From Tautonia sp040717455 (GTDB lineage Bacteria; Planctomycetota; Planctomycetia; Isosphaerales; Isosphaeraceae): a stretch of 64,000 nt of DNA. The DNA is taken from positions 1 to 64,000 of the forward strand of contig NZ_JBFEFH010000013.1 of NCBI RefSeq assembly GCF_040717455.1, in the 5' to 3' direction. Under the pieces are notes generated by a model. That model had not been told where the DNA came from, searched no databases, and was given only the letters and a program-made list of their open reading frames with translations. The position numbers were made by a program, and so were the translations under genes. Every line of letters begins with the position of its first letter. The stretch's first letter is position 1. Positions 9,102-21,021 of the stretch are shown here, piece by piece.

Positions 9102-9113
9102 GTTCTGTTTGAT

Positions 9114-10484
9114 TCAGAGCGTCTTGAGGTACTCGATCACGGCCCGGCGTTCGTCGGGGCGAAGCGCGTCGCCGAAGGTGTGCCCCTGATTCCCGAGACC
9201 GTAGCGACCGGTATCGAAGATGGAGCGGTCCTTCTCTCGATTCGCCGCTTCGGGAGAGACGGGATCGAGGATTTCAACACGCCAGCCGACCCGATCGGTG
9301 TCGTAGTGCTCGAAATCGGTCGAGGGGGGCCGTCGGAAGCGATCGGGACGGGAGGAGGAGTCGAGCACCTGCTCCAGGGTAGGCACCGATCCGTTGTGCA
9401 AGTAAGGCGCGGTGGCCCAGATACCTTCGAGCGGGGGCGCCTGATAGCCCGTCATCACCTCATCGACGGGATACTCCTCGGCAAACCAGGTGGAATTGTA
9501 GTGTGAGACCAAGAGGTCGGAGGGGGCCAGGGCCCGGGCCGGATCGGTGCCGATCCGATCGAGTTCGACGATCAGATTCGGGTACGACGGCTCGTCGCCG
9601 TACGAGCCGTGACATTTCGCGCATTGATTCTCGAAGATTGCCCGGCCGCTGGCAGCCAGGTTCGCATCAATCTCGAAGGGATAAGACGGCGCATCGATGC
9701 TGTTGAGATAGGCGAGGATGTCAGCGAACGCAGGCTCGAGTTCCTCGAACTGCTCTCGGTTTTTCTCGCCGAGCATGAATTGCATGTTCGACCGGACGGA
9801 TCGGGCATCGGTGCGGCCGTCGTAGTAGCTCGTGTCCTTGTACTTGAGATTCCACCAGGCGGGCACGTCGGTCTCGGGGAACTTCGAACCATGGAGGATC
9901 GGGAACAGCCGCCGCGAGAGGTCGGGCTTGCGCAGGCTGATCAGGACAGCGGCCATCTGCCCGGCATTGACCGCCCCCCGGACGGTGTTGACCGTGAAGC
10001 CCGTGAAGAAGATCGGACGCCCGTCTGCCTGAAAGAAGTCCTGGTACAGGCCGATCATGTCCAGTTGCGAGTTCCCCAGGCCGACGAAGCTCTGCCCGCC
10101 GATGGACCCGCCGTGGCAAACCAGACAATCGACCTGGAGCCCTTGACGTCCGGTGCCCGGATCGGTCGATCGTTTCAGGCCCATCGGCAGGCCATCGTTG
10201 GGGAAGGGGGCCGGGTGCAAGCCGTACCGCCGGTTGAAGGCGAGGGCGTACGCTTCGGGGTCGGCGTCGGGATCAGGAGCCTCGCCTCCCCAGAGCTCGG
10301 CGACGTTCTCGTAGATTTCGAGACTCCACTCGGGCTTCAAGAAGCTTCGAGACGTCAACGCCTCTCGGCCCCGATCGACCGCCGCGGGCTCGACCACACC
10401 GGTCCCTGCCAGGGCGACATCAAGGGCAACGGCGGCAATCACGCATGACAACATGCCGATTCTGGTCATGATCCGGAGATTCAC
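9114..10484 (-). CDS. Exported di-haem cytochrome c
   Basis: This 456-residue protein has a hydrophobic signal sequence (residues 1-26, ending ALAG) and two haem-binding CxxCH motifs: CLVCHGG at about residue 120 and CAKCHGS at about residue 289. The stretch after the first haem (GGQSFVGLGNSQLD) and the large spacing recall the RoxA-like and di-haem peroxidase-like cytochromes of soil bacteria, but I cannot place it firmly. It should act as a periplasmic electron carrier or oxidase. The start is a GTG at 10484 with AGGA upstream; an ATG at 10469 is the alternative. No electron-transfer partner is adjacent. Confidence 0.75.
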   Translation of the reverse strand: MNLRIMTRIGMLSCVIAAVALDVALAGTGVVEPAAVDRGREALTSRSFLKPEWSLEIYENVAELWGGEAPDPDADPEAYALAFNRRYGLHPAPFPNDGLPMGLKRSTDPGTGRQGLQVDCLVCHGGSIGGQSFVGLGNSQLDMIGLYQDFFQADGRPIFFTGFTVNTVRGAVNAGQMAAVLISLRKPDLSRRLFPILHGSKFPETDVPAWWNLKYKDTSYYDGRTDARSVRSNMQFMLGEKNREQFEELEPAFADILAYLNSIDAPSYPFEIDANLAASGRAIFENQCAKCHGSYGDEPSYPNLIVELDRIGTDPARALAPSDLLVSHYNSTWFAEEYPVDEVMTGYQAPPLEGIWATAPYLHNGSVPTLEQVLDSSSRPDRFRRPPSTDFEHYDTDRVGWRVEILDPVSPEAANREKDRSIFDTGRYGLGNQGHTFGDALRPDERRAVIEYLKTL

Positions 10485-10925
10485 GAGGAGCGTCCTTCTC
10501 TCTGGCCGAGCGGGATTTTTGTTCTATAACCGTTTTATAGACGTCCCCGAGGCACCGGAAATGGGTGTTGGGCCCGAGAGGATTCCTCGAAGTTGCCTCG
10601 ATTGAGCGATTGTTGTACAATCGGTCCACCCTACCGCTCGGGACACAGAAGCGATCAAACCTGCAGCATCGCTTCTGCCGATGGTAATGGGGTCCTGCAA
10701 ACTCGACCGAGTCATCGGCATCATCCTTGCACGATTGACTCGGGTCCCTTGATTCTCCCCCCTTGAGGCGGTCAACATCGGGATGATTTGCTCGACCCTT
10801 GTTCGGTGTCGAAGCCGATCCGAACACCCTCCTGATCGCCTGCCTTCCCTCAGCCCCGAGGCCACTCGGGCTGACGACGACATGCCTTCCCGCCTCCCTC
10901 CTGCCTTTGAATGAGGAACGATCCC
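10485..10925. promoter_or_regulatory. Divergent intergenic region with several dyads
   Basis: This is a 441-bp gap between the divergent cytochrome and HlyD-type genes. It is locally AT-richer than its surroundings. It holds CTATAA/TTATAG (10524-10540), GATTGT-TGT-ACAATC (10608-10622) and a 10-bp stem CAGAAGCGAT/ATCGCTTCTG (10646-10677). I see no credible coding frame. The dyads are candidate operator sites for one or both genes; this is a pattern observation only. Confidence 0.35.
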
Positions 10926-12434
10926 ATGAAAACCCGAACGTCGAAGCGAGGACTCTCCTGGCTCGCCGCAACGCTGGTCATGGCCGGCGTGGCCGCCAGT
11001 GCGGCCGTCCTGCTCCCCTCGGCCTCGTGGTCGAGCGACGCTCGGGCGATCCCGGAAGGGATTACCCGGGTTCCCGTGCTTCGCCAGGACCTGTCCGTGA
11101 CCGTGGTCGCGAACGGCGAACTGAACAGCTCGGAAAACACCCTGATCGAATGCGAGCTGGAGCGATTCAGCGAGCGGAACGCCGGGGGGAGCCGCATTTC
11201 CACCAGCGGCCGCTCCGTCCTCACCGAGGTCGTTCCCGAAGGGTCGGTCGTGAAGAAGGGGGATGTCCTGTGCCGGATCGACGGATCGGAGTACGAGGAG
11301 TTGATCCGCCAGAAGGAGATCGAGGTCCAGAAGTCCGCCGCGGAGTTGCAGCAAGTCGAACTGGATCTGGAAACCGCCCAGATCTCGCTGACCGAGTACG
11401 TCGATGGGCTTCGGGTTCAAGAAATCCAGGATTATGAGGGCCAGGTCAAGCTGGCCGAAGCCCAGTTCAAGCGCCAGCAAGACCGGCTCGCCTGGTCGGA
11501 GAAGATGCTGCCGCTCGGTTACATCTCTCAATCGCGGCACGAGCAAGAGAAGCAGCTCTTCCTGAGCGACCAGATCGCTCTGGATCGGGTCCGGATCGCC
11601 TATGCGAATTATCTGAAATACACCGTCCCGAAAATGACGCAGACGCTGGAGACCGAGATCGATCGCCGGCTCTCGACCGCGGTCTACTACCGTCGGCGAC
11701 ACGAGCGGCAGCTGGAACGGCTCGCGCAGTACAAGGAGCAACTCGAGAATTGCACCATCCGAGCCCCTCACGACGGGTATGTGATCTACGCGACCGATGA
11801 CGATCGAGTCGAGCCGTTGGCCGCCGGCGTGGAGGTTCACCGGAACATGGACCTCTTCCTCCTGCCGAATCTCGATGCGATGCAGGTCGAGGTCACGCTG
11901 AACGAAACGATCGTCGAGCGGGTCCGCAAGGACATGCCGGCTTCGGTCCGGGTCACGGCGTTCCCGGACGTGCTGCTGCCGGGCCGGGTCATCAAGGTTG
12001 AACGGCTCCCCGTCACCACGCGATTGAGCCGCATCAAGGACGACGTGAAGGATTACAAGGCCATCATCGAGGTCGCGTCGATGCCCGGCATCATGCCCAA
12101 GATGGAGGCCGAGGTGGAGATCGAGACCGATCGCCGGGCCGATGCCCTGGTCGTGCCGGCCGAGGCGCTTGCCTTCGACAAGGGAAGTTCGTTCTGCTAC
12201 GTCGCCAGCCCCGGAGGCCTCGAACGCCGGTCGGTCGAGGTGCGGCCGGGCACGATCGACATGCTTCAGATCATGGGCGGGCTGGACGAAGGGGAAGAGG
12301 TGGTGCTCCACCCGACCCGGTATGACCTGGAGGAGCTGATGATCGAAGCACCGGCGTCCGAACCGCTGGTCACATCTGACCCGATTGACCTCGGCGAGTC
12401 GCACGCGGCCCTCGGATCTGCAGTTCTGTACTGA
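10926..12434 (+). CDS. HlyD/AcrA-type membrane fusion protein, orphan
   Basis: This 502-residue adaptor has an N-terminal signal anchor (WLAATLVMAGVAASAAVLL). A split lipoyl domain (LTEVVPEGSVVKKGDVLCRIDGSEYEEL ... CTIRAPHDGYVIY) flanks a long coiled coil (about residues 120-270), and beta-barrel modules follow. The domain order is that of HlyD-family and MacA-like adaptors, which connect an inner-membrane ABC or RND transporter to an outer-membrane channel. Here no transporter gene follows, so its partner must be encoded elsewhere. I prefer the ATG at 10926 over one at 10911 because GAGGA lies 8 nt before it. Confidence 0.82.
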   Translation: MKTRTSKRGLSWLAATLVMAGVAASAAVLLPSASWSSDARAIPEGITRVPVLRQDLSVTVVANGELNSSENTLIECELERFSERNAGGSRISTSGRSVLTEVVPEGSVVKKGDVLCRIDGSEYEELIRQKEIEVQKSAAELQQVELDLETAQISLTEYVDGLRVQEIQDYEGQVKLAEAQFKRQQDRLAWSEKMLPLGYISQSRHEQEKQLFLSDQIALDRVRIAYANYLKYTVPKMTQTLETEIDRRLSTAVYYRRRHERQLERLAQYKEQLENCTIRAPHDGYVIYATDDDRVEPLAAGVEVHRNMDLFLLPNLDAMQVEVTLNETIVERVRKDMPASVRVTAFPDVLLPGRVIKVERLPVTTRLSRIKDDVKDYKAIIEVASMPGIMPKMEAEVEIETDRRADALVVPAEALAFDKGSSFCYVASPGGLERRSVEVRPGTIDMLQIMGGLDEGEEVVLHPTRYDLEELMIEAPASEPLVTSDPIDLGESHAALGSAVLY

Positions 12435-12450
12435 TCGGCATCATCCGCCG

Positions 12451-12494
12451 GGTTTCCGGGTCGAACCGACTCATGATCGTTTGGCCCGGAAACC
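12451..12494 (+). terminator. Stem-loop after the HlyD-type gene
   Basis: GGTTTCCGGG (12451-12460) pairs perfectly with CCCGGAAACC (12485-12494) over a 24-nt loop, 16 bp after the adaptor stop codon. There is no T tract. Its place is what a terminator would occupy, and it also argues against the next gene starting as early as 12473. Confidence 0.4.
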
Positions 12495-12598
12495 GATGGG
12501 AAGGATCGAGCCGCGGCGCGTGCCGGAACGGGTCGGCGCCCGCACTGCCGCCGCGACGATCCGACGCCGGCCGTCCCTCGATCTCCGGGTCCCTCTCG

Positions 12599-13138
12599 AT
12601 GCCCTCAAAACGTGCCGCCTCGCGGAACTCCGCATCTGCCGCCTCCGTGTCGTCGGCTCAGGGCGCCTCGTCTCCCCTGCTCAGTGCGACCCTGGTCTTG
12701 CTCGCGATCGGCTATGGCCTGATGTTGCTGGTCGATCGCCACGAGCTTTCCTGGCCGCCTCGCGAATTGATCGCCAGCCTCTCGACCCTTGCCGGCTGTC
12801 TGGCGATGGTCGGTCCCTTCCTCTTGTGGCGGAGAGGCACGGAAGACGGAACCATCGGCGAGTTGACCTGGATCGCGGGTGGCGTGCTCCTCTGGGTGTT
12901 CGACCTCACGGCGCTGGTCCAGGGGAACGTCCGGGAACTCGACTGGGCAGCCCCGATCGGGCCTGAAATCCTCGGGCCGGTGGCCCTTTCCGTGATGATC
13001 GGAGGCTGGCGGACCGGCCGGATCGCCTGGAGTTGGACCTGGACGAGCGTGACAGGGTGGGCGCTCGGCTCGATCTGGATCTGCATCTGGATTCTGTCGA
13101 TGCTCCCGCAGCGAACCAATCCGTTCGATCTGTCGTAA
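12599..13138 (+). CDS. Hypothetical membrane protein
   Basis: I do not recognise this protein. From the ATG at 12599 it is 179 residues long: a Ser/Ala/Arg-rich N-terminus of about 25 residues and then four or five hydrophobic segments (for example LLSATLVLLAIGYGLMLLV and LTWIAGGVLLWVFDLTALV). The start is uncertain. An ATG at 12473 would add 42 Arg/Ser/Pro-rich residues and would fall inside a stem-loop, so I reject it. It probably resides in the inner membrane. Confidence 0.55.
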   Translation: MPSKRAASRNSASAASVSSAQGASSPLLSATLVLLAIGYGLMLLVDRHELSWPPRELIASLSTLAGCLAMVGPFLLWRRGTEDGTIGELTWIAGGVLLWVFDLTALVQGNVRELDWAAPIGPEILGPVALSVMIGGWRTGRIAWSWTWTSVTGWALGSIWICIWILSMLPQRTNPFDLS

Positions 13139-13345
13139 CAGCCACGGATAGGCTGCGGAGCCTCCCAAGGCCTCGCTCCCGGTCCTTGACGCCGTGCTGA
13201 TTCGCCGATTAGCCTGGTCATGGACGCTCAGGTTCGCATGTACCGCACGCGAGCCGCGCAATCAGTACTCAAATTGGTCTTCCGGCCCGCCCCCGCACTC
13301 GGCCCGCCCTTCGGGCAGGCGATCGCATTCGCAGGAGCCCTCGAC

Positions 13346-14140
13346 GTGGCCACCGAACCGCAAGCCGCTTCTTCGACGGCCCCATCGTGGACCGATTCCC
13401 CCATCGAGAATGAGTTGCCCACCTACCGGGCAATCAGCAGTTGGGCTGTTGCCAGCCTGGTGCTCGGCATGATTTCGCTGGTCAGCTTCGCCAGCCTGAC
13501 CTTCGTGGCGGCATCCGTGGCTGCCATCGCCTGCGGCGCAGCCGCCCAACGCTCCATCCGACGCTACCCCGATCTCGTCACCGGGACCGGGCTCGCAAAC
13601 CTCGGGATTACGTTGGGCCTGGTCTCCGGGCTCGCCGCCCCGACGCTTTCGACGGTGCAGCACTCGATCATCGGTCGGCAGGCCCGCGAGTACTCCACCC
13701 AACTCGTCGAAGCCCTGGAATCCAAGGGGATGGCCGATGCCTACTGGTTGGGCCAGCATCCCCAGGTTCGCGCTCAGATGACCCCGCAGGGGTTGATGAC
13801 CGATGTCGAGAACACTCCTGAACAGGAGATGGCTGGGCCCGACACGCGATTATCAATGCTTCGAGCCATCAGCCAGCGCCTGGCGAGTGGCGATCAACAC
13901 ATCCATTTCGACGATATTGAAGGCAGAGGCTTCTCGGGAATCACACCCTTCGCCTACGTTCGAGTCATGCTCGACGGCCCGGAAACCGAAGACTTCCCGG
14001 CCGTCCAGTACGCCTTGTTCCGTGTCGAAGGGACGGATTACGAGGGCCAGCGTCAATGGTACGTCAAGGACGTGGTGTTCCCGTACGAGTCCGGTTCCCA
14101 GGCGAGTGTTGTGGAGTCGGCGCACGGACACGAACATTAA
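13346..14140 (+). CDS. Hypothetical protein with DUF4190-like membrane region
   Basis: From a GTG at 13346 (AGGAG 8 nt upstream) the protein is 264 residues. An N-terminal linker precedes two close hydrophobic helices (about residues 30-105: AISSWAVASLVLGMISLVSF, a small turn with AAQRSIRRYP, then TGTGLANLGITLGLVSGLA). This layout recalls DUF4190-type membrane anchors. The C-terminal 150 residues look like a soluble extracytoplasmic domain with alternating beta/alpha character and end in a His-rich tail (GHEH). The frame is open from an ATG at 13220 but the added part is not protein-like. Function unknown. Confidence 0.62.
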   Translation: MATEPQAASSTAPSWTDSPIENELPTYRAISSWAVASLVLGMISLVSFASLTFVAASVAAIACGAAAQRSIRRYPDLVTGTGLANLGITLGLVSGLAAPTLSTVQHSIIGRQAREYSTQLVEALESKGMADAYWLGQHPQVRAQMTPQGLMTDVENTPEQEMAGPDTRLSMLRAISQRLASGDQHIHFDDIEGRGFSGITPFAYVRVMLDGPETEDFPAVQYALFRVEGTDYEGQRQWYVKDVVFPYESGSQASVVESAHGHEH

Positions 14141-14212
14141 TTGACATTCGACCCGACGGTCGCGATCGGCGATTGTCCTGAAGGATGTCCTGCTGAGATT
14201 CCGATCGGTCGC

Positions 14213-14239
14213 GGGCCGCCCTCTGATCCAGGGCGGCCC
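14213..14239. terminator. Bidirectional stem-loop between convergent genes
   Basis: GGGCCGCCCT (14213-14222) and AGGGCGGCCC (14230-14239) make a perfect 10-bp GC-rich stem with a 7-nt loop. It lies between the stop codons of the gene ending at 14140 and of queD at 14248. No T run follows on either strand, so it may act as a hairpin barrier or a Rho-assisted end. Confidence 0.5.
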
Positions 14240-14247
14240 GATTGCGA

Positions 14248-14649
14248 TTAATCGCCGTAAGTTGCGTGACAGCGAGGGGTTTCCCAGAGCGTGACCTCGA
14301 CCACCGGCAACCCGGCTTCCTTCGCCTTGTCGTAAATCAGCCGGGCGATGTTCTCGGCCGTGGGGTTGTCGTCCATGGTGAAAAATCGCTCGCCCCGCTC
14401 CTGGAGGACGGGAACGATGGGATCCTCGCGATGCAAGAGCATCGTATGGTCCAGATGATCGTCGATCCAGCGCTGGACATGCTGCTTGATGTCGCTGAAG
14501 TCCACGAGCATGCCCCGATGGTCGAGTTCCTCCGACTCCAGCAGGATCACGGCCTTCCCGTTGTGACCGTGCAAATGGCGGCACTTGCCCTCGTAGTTGA
14601 GCAGGCGGTGTCCGTAGCAGAAGTCGATTTCTCGGGCGACGCGATACAT
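14248..14649 (-). CDS. queD: 6-carboxytetrahydropterin synthase (QueD/PTPS family)
   Basis: This 133-residue T-fold enzyme converts dihydroneopterin triphosphate to 6-carboxytetrahydropterin, the second step of queuosine (7-deazapurine) synthesis; homologues make 6-pyruvoyltetrahydropterin. All key features are present: zinc ligands His14, His27 and His29 in YGHRL and CRHLHGHN, the catalytic Cys23, the LDHTM motif with His68, TAEN, and a late glutamate in LWETPRC that holds the pterin. Length is normal for the family. GGGAGGG lies upstream of the ATG. It stands alone, with no other queuosine gene in the window. Confidence 0.93.
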   Translation of the reverse strand: MYRVAREIDFCYGHRLLNYEGKCRHLHGHNGKAVILLESEELDHRGMLVDFSDIKQHVQRWIDDHLDHTMLLHREDPIVPVLQERGERFFTMDDNPTAENIARLIYDKAKEAGLPVVEVTLWETPRCHATYGD

Positions 14650-14759
14650 GAAATTTCTCCCTCCCTTGATGGGGGGATTCTAGGCTGAAGATCCTCCGAT
14701 CGGCAAGGATGGGGCGAGGATCACTTCCTGGTGAGTGAAAGGGCCTGAGCTTCCCGTCT

Positions 14760-16226
14760 TCACCCCAGGAGGGGAGTCGGATCGGCCGGCGCGTCGATCA
14801 GTTCCCGCACGATTTTCCCATGCACATCGGTCAATCGCTGGTCTCTCCCGCCGTGCCGGAAGGTGAGTCGCTCGTGATGAAGCCCGAGTTGGTGCAGGAT
14901 CGTGGCGTGGATGTCGTGAATCGTCAGCGGGTGCTCAACCACTCGATTGCCGAAGTCATCCGTCTGGCCGAACGCAAACCCCCCTCGGAAACCACCACCC
15001 GCCAGGAAAATCGAGTAGCCATCGACATGATGATCGCGCCCGGCTCGCTCGGAGACGGCCGGGGTGTGGGGAGTTCGTCCCATCTCACCGGCCCAGACCA
15101 CGATTGTCGAGTCGAGTAACCCCCGACGCTTCAGATCGACGATCAGCGCGGCAATCGGCTGATCGGAAATTAACGCATTTTCAGTATGGTACTTCTTCAG
15201 TTCGCCGTGCTGATCCCAGGGTGAATTGTTCGGATGGGTCAGAGGGCAGGTGATCTCGACAAACCGGACTCCGCGTTCCACCAGTCGACGGGCGCGGAGA
15301 CATTGCAAGGCATAGAACCGTTGATGATCGTCGGGACGGTCCAGGCCGTAAAGCCGGCGGGTTTCCACCGATTCGGCCGAGACGTCAGCCACTTCGGGGA
15401 TCGATGTTTGCATTCGGAATGCGGTCTCGTAGTTCAGGATCGCCGATTCGATGACATGGCCGTTTGTCGACTGCTGCGCGAAGGCATGGTCCTGTTCCGC
15501 GAGCAGATCGAGCTTCCGGCGCTGAATTGCGTGAGGATCGCTCGGTTCGATCCCGTCAACGGGAACACCACGGGAACGGATCATGGTTGCGCCGTGAGAC
15601 GCCGGCAGGTACGCCGGGGCGAAGTTCTCGAACCCTCCATTGGGGATCCAATCATTATTGAGGAGGACATAACCCGGTAAATCCGAACGTCCTGAAGCGA
15701 GGCCATAGGAAACCCAGGAACCGAAGCTCGGCGCCTGGCCCGTCACCCGTCCGGTGTGCAACAGAAGGCTCTGTTGCCCGTGAAGTGGCTGCTCGCCTTC
15801 GAGCGATCGCACCACGCACAGATCATCGGCACAATCGGCGAGGTAGGGCAGGAGGTCGCTCACCCACAGGCCCCGTTCACCGCGGCGACGGAATCGCCAG
15901 GGGCTCCCCATCCAGACGCGAGACGCGGCCGATTGCGACTTCTTCGAAACGGCTTGCTCGCCGATCGCCTGCCCTTGATACCGAGACAGCGCCGGTTTGG
16001 GGTCGAACGTATCGACGTGGCTTGGCCCACCGTCCATGAAGCAGAAAATCACATGCTTCGCTCGGGCCGTCGGCGCGGCGTCCGCTCCGCGCGCCTGCTC
16101 CGAAAGCAAACCGGAGAGCGCGAGCATGCCGAATCCGCATGACGATGTCCTCAGCCAATCGCGTCGGCTCAGGACAGGGAACCCGGAAGAACGATGTTGG
16201 AAATCCCGTCGTCCTCGGATGGTCAT
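14760..16226 (-). CDS. DUF1501 protein with Tat signal
   Basis: This 488-residue protein belongs to the DUF1501 family, a sulfatase/alkaline-phosphatase-like fold of unknown activity that is greatly expanded in planctomycetes. A twin-arginine signal (SRRDWLRTSSCGFGMLALSGLL) is near the N-terminus, so it is exported folded. Typical family segments follow: FCFMDGGPSHVDTFDPKP, DDLCVVRSL, GSWVSYGL, ERGVRFVEI and WAGEMGRTPHT. I use the ATG at 16226 because the longer frame, up to 16529, overlaps the neighbouring gene. It lies 31 bp downstream of the PSCyt/DUF1553 gene; the two always travel as a pair in this phylum and probably act together. Confidence 0.9.
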   Translation of the reverse strand: MTIRGRRDFQHRSSGFPVLSRRDWLRTSSCGFGMLALSGLLSEQARGADAAPTARAKHVIFCFMDGGPSHVDTFDPKPALSRYQGQAIGEQAVSKKSQSAASRVWMGSPWRFRRRGERGLWVSDLLPYLADCADDLCVVRSLEGEQPLHGQQSLLLHTGRVTGQAPSFGSWVSYGLASGRSDLPGYVLLNNDWIPNGGFENFAPAYLPASHGATMIRSRGVPVDGIEPSDPHAIQRRKLDLLAEQDHAFAQQSTNGHVIESAILNYETAFRMQTSIPEVADVSAESVETRRLYGLDRPDDHQRFYALQCLRARRLVERGVRFVEITCPLTHPNNSPWDQHGELKKYHTENALISDQPIAALIVDLKRRGLLDSTIVVWAGEMGRTPHTPAVSERAGRDHHVDGYSIFLAGGGFRGGFAFGQTDDFGNRVVEHPLTIHDIHATILHQLGLHHERLTFRHGGRDQRLTDVHGKIVRELIDAPADPTPLLG

Positions 16227-16257
16227 GGCGAAAGGCCTCGGCTCGGGTCGCGACGGG

Positions 16258-19638
<3,381 letters not shown>

Positions 19639-19737
19639 CACGAGACGCTCCACCCGCGGGCCGGAGTGTTCAACACACGATCAACCTTCATCCTAGCGAA
19701 GGCGTCGGGCGAGGTCCACGGCGGTCATGAAGACGTC

Positions 19738-20925
19738 TCAGGGTTCGGGCTGGGTCAGTCGACCGAGGAACAGGATGCTTCCGGTTCGTGTGTCCCGGAT
19801 CAGGAACAGGAAGGGATGATCGGCGCGGAAGACCTTGGCCTCGCTCGGAAGGGCCGACCGGACCCCAACGACGATCCCGGTGGCGGCCGCGGCCTCGGTT
19901 CCTTCCTCGTTGACATCGACAAATGCCTTGTGAATGGCGGCGGTGATGTACAGTTCACGGCTGCCATCCATGCCCGAGAGATCCGCCTGGCCCTGCTGGA
20001 ACGGCAAGGTCATTCCCAGCGTGCTCAGCGCCTGATTCAGCGTGAATTGCGAGCTGAGCGAGAAGCGAGGCAACGCCACGGCGACGTCCTGGCGTCGAAG
20101 CCCGGCGAACCATCGCCCAAGCTGCTCGGCGTTGAGCTGGGCCTCCAGGGCACCGAGGCCATCCTTCGCGTCGGGCAAGAGGACGACCATGGCCAGATCC
20201 CCCGTCCCGTAAGGGAGCTCGAGGATTTTCAAATCAACTCCCTCGGCATAGCGATACGAACCCCGACGGTTCATCAACGGGACGATGACTTCGTCCTCAC
20301 CCGAGAGGAAAAACGGAGCGTCCTGGGTCGCCTGTTCCGGGAAGGGAGCGGCCCAGTCTCCCTTGAAATGGATGGCGTTGGTGAGGACCAGCCGAGTCAA
20401 CGAATCCAGGACCCCGGGAGGGATCAGGTTCGGGATCTTGCCCCGCGTCTGTTCTTCGACCCAGGTGTTGATCCGGTCACGCGCCTCCTCGGTGGCCCGG
20501 GCGAAGTCGACGGTTTGCAACTCGGCGCCGTATGCATCGCGGGTCAGTGCGAGATAGCCGGGGACGAAACCGTAGCCCTGCTGCCCCCAAAGGCGGTTGG
20601 CCACATTGAGCTGATACCCTGCGTCGTCTCCGGTTTCGAGCAACCGGGAGTTGATCCTGCCAAACGCGGGATGCAACTCGTCGGGAGGCAACGGGAGATG
20701 CAAGACATCGCCCATCTGGCTGGCCGTCTCGCCCGCGGCACCCCCGAGCGTCATCGCCAGGGCAGACGAAATGCTGTAGGGAGAGAAAAACAGGTTCCCC
20801 GGTTCCTGGGCAAGCAGCCTGTACAGGTCGAAGGCGAATTGCGTATTCCCCTGAACGATCATGTCCATGGATTCGTCCTCCGGTCCAGGACCGCAGACGA
20901 TGGCGAGCAGAACGCACCCGAGCAT
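19738..20925 (-). CDS. Serpin, inhibitory type, predicted P1-P1' Arg-Ser
   Basis: This 395-residue serine protease inhibitor has full serpin length. Conserved segments include NLFFSPYSISSALAMTLGGAAGET, LVLTNAIHFKGDW and ADHPFLFLIRD. The reactive-centre hinge (EEGTEAAAATG, about residues 340-350) has the small-residue pattern required for loop insertion, so it should inhibit. Counting from hinge Glu340 as P17, P1 is Arg356 and P1' Ser357, which predicts trypsin-like targets. The N-terminus (MLGCVLLAIVC) is short and hydrophobic, so export is likely but no clean cleavage site is visible. I use the ATG at 20925 because GGAGG lies 5 nt before it; a GTG at 20937 forms part of that ribosome site. 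It sits between two PSCyt/DUF1501 pairs on the same strand. Confidence 0.92.
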   Translation of the reverse strand: MLGCVLLAIVCGPGPEDESMDMIVQGNTQFAFDLYRLLAQEPGNLFFSPYSISSALAMTLGGAAGETASQMGDVLHLPLPPDELHPAFGRINSRLLETGDDAGYQLNVANRLWGQQGYGFVPGYLALTRDAYGAELQTVDFARATEEARDRINTWVEEQTRGKIPNLIPPGVLDSLTRLVLTNAIHFKGDWAAPFPEQATQDAPFFLSGEDEVIVPLMNRRGSYRYAEGVDLKILELPYGTGDLAMVVLLPDAKDGLGALEAQLNAEQLGRWFAGLRRQDVAVALPRFSLSSQFTLNQALSTLGMTLPFQQGQADLSGMDGSRELYITAAIHKAFVDVNEEGTEAAAATGIVVGVRSALPSEAKVFRADHPFLFLIRDTRTGSILFLGRLTQPEP

Positions 20926-20946
20926 GACGACCTCCACGCGAATCGA

Positions 20947-20964
20947 GAAAGGAACGTTCCTTTC
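20947..20964. promoter_or_regulatory. Perfect 18-bp palindrome upstream of the serpin gene
   Basis: GAAAGGAAC and GTTCCTTTC abut to make an uninterrupted 18-bp palindrome, 21 bp upstream of the serpin ATG at 20925. It is centred in the 84-bp gap after the DUF1501 gene. It could be an operator for a dimeric repressor or a 5' UTR hairpin. Confidence 0.45.
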
Positions 20965-21021
20965 CCTTGATCACGGCCGAACGCGGGAGATCCTTAGGTC
21001 CGTCGTCAGGCTCCGAGGATG

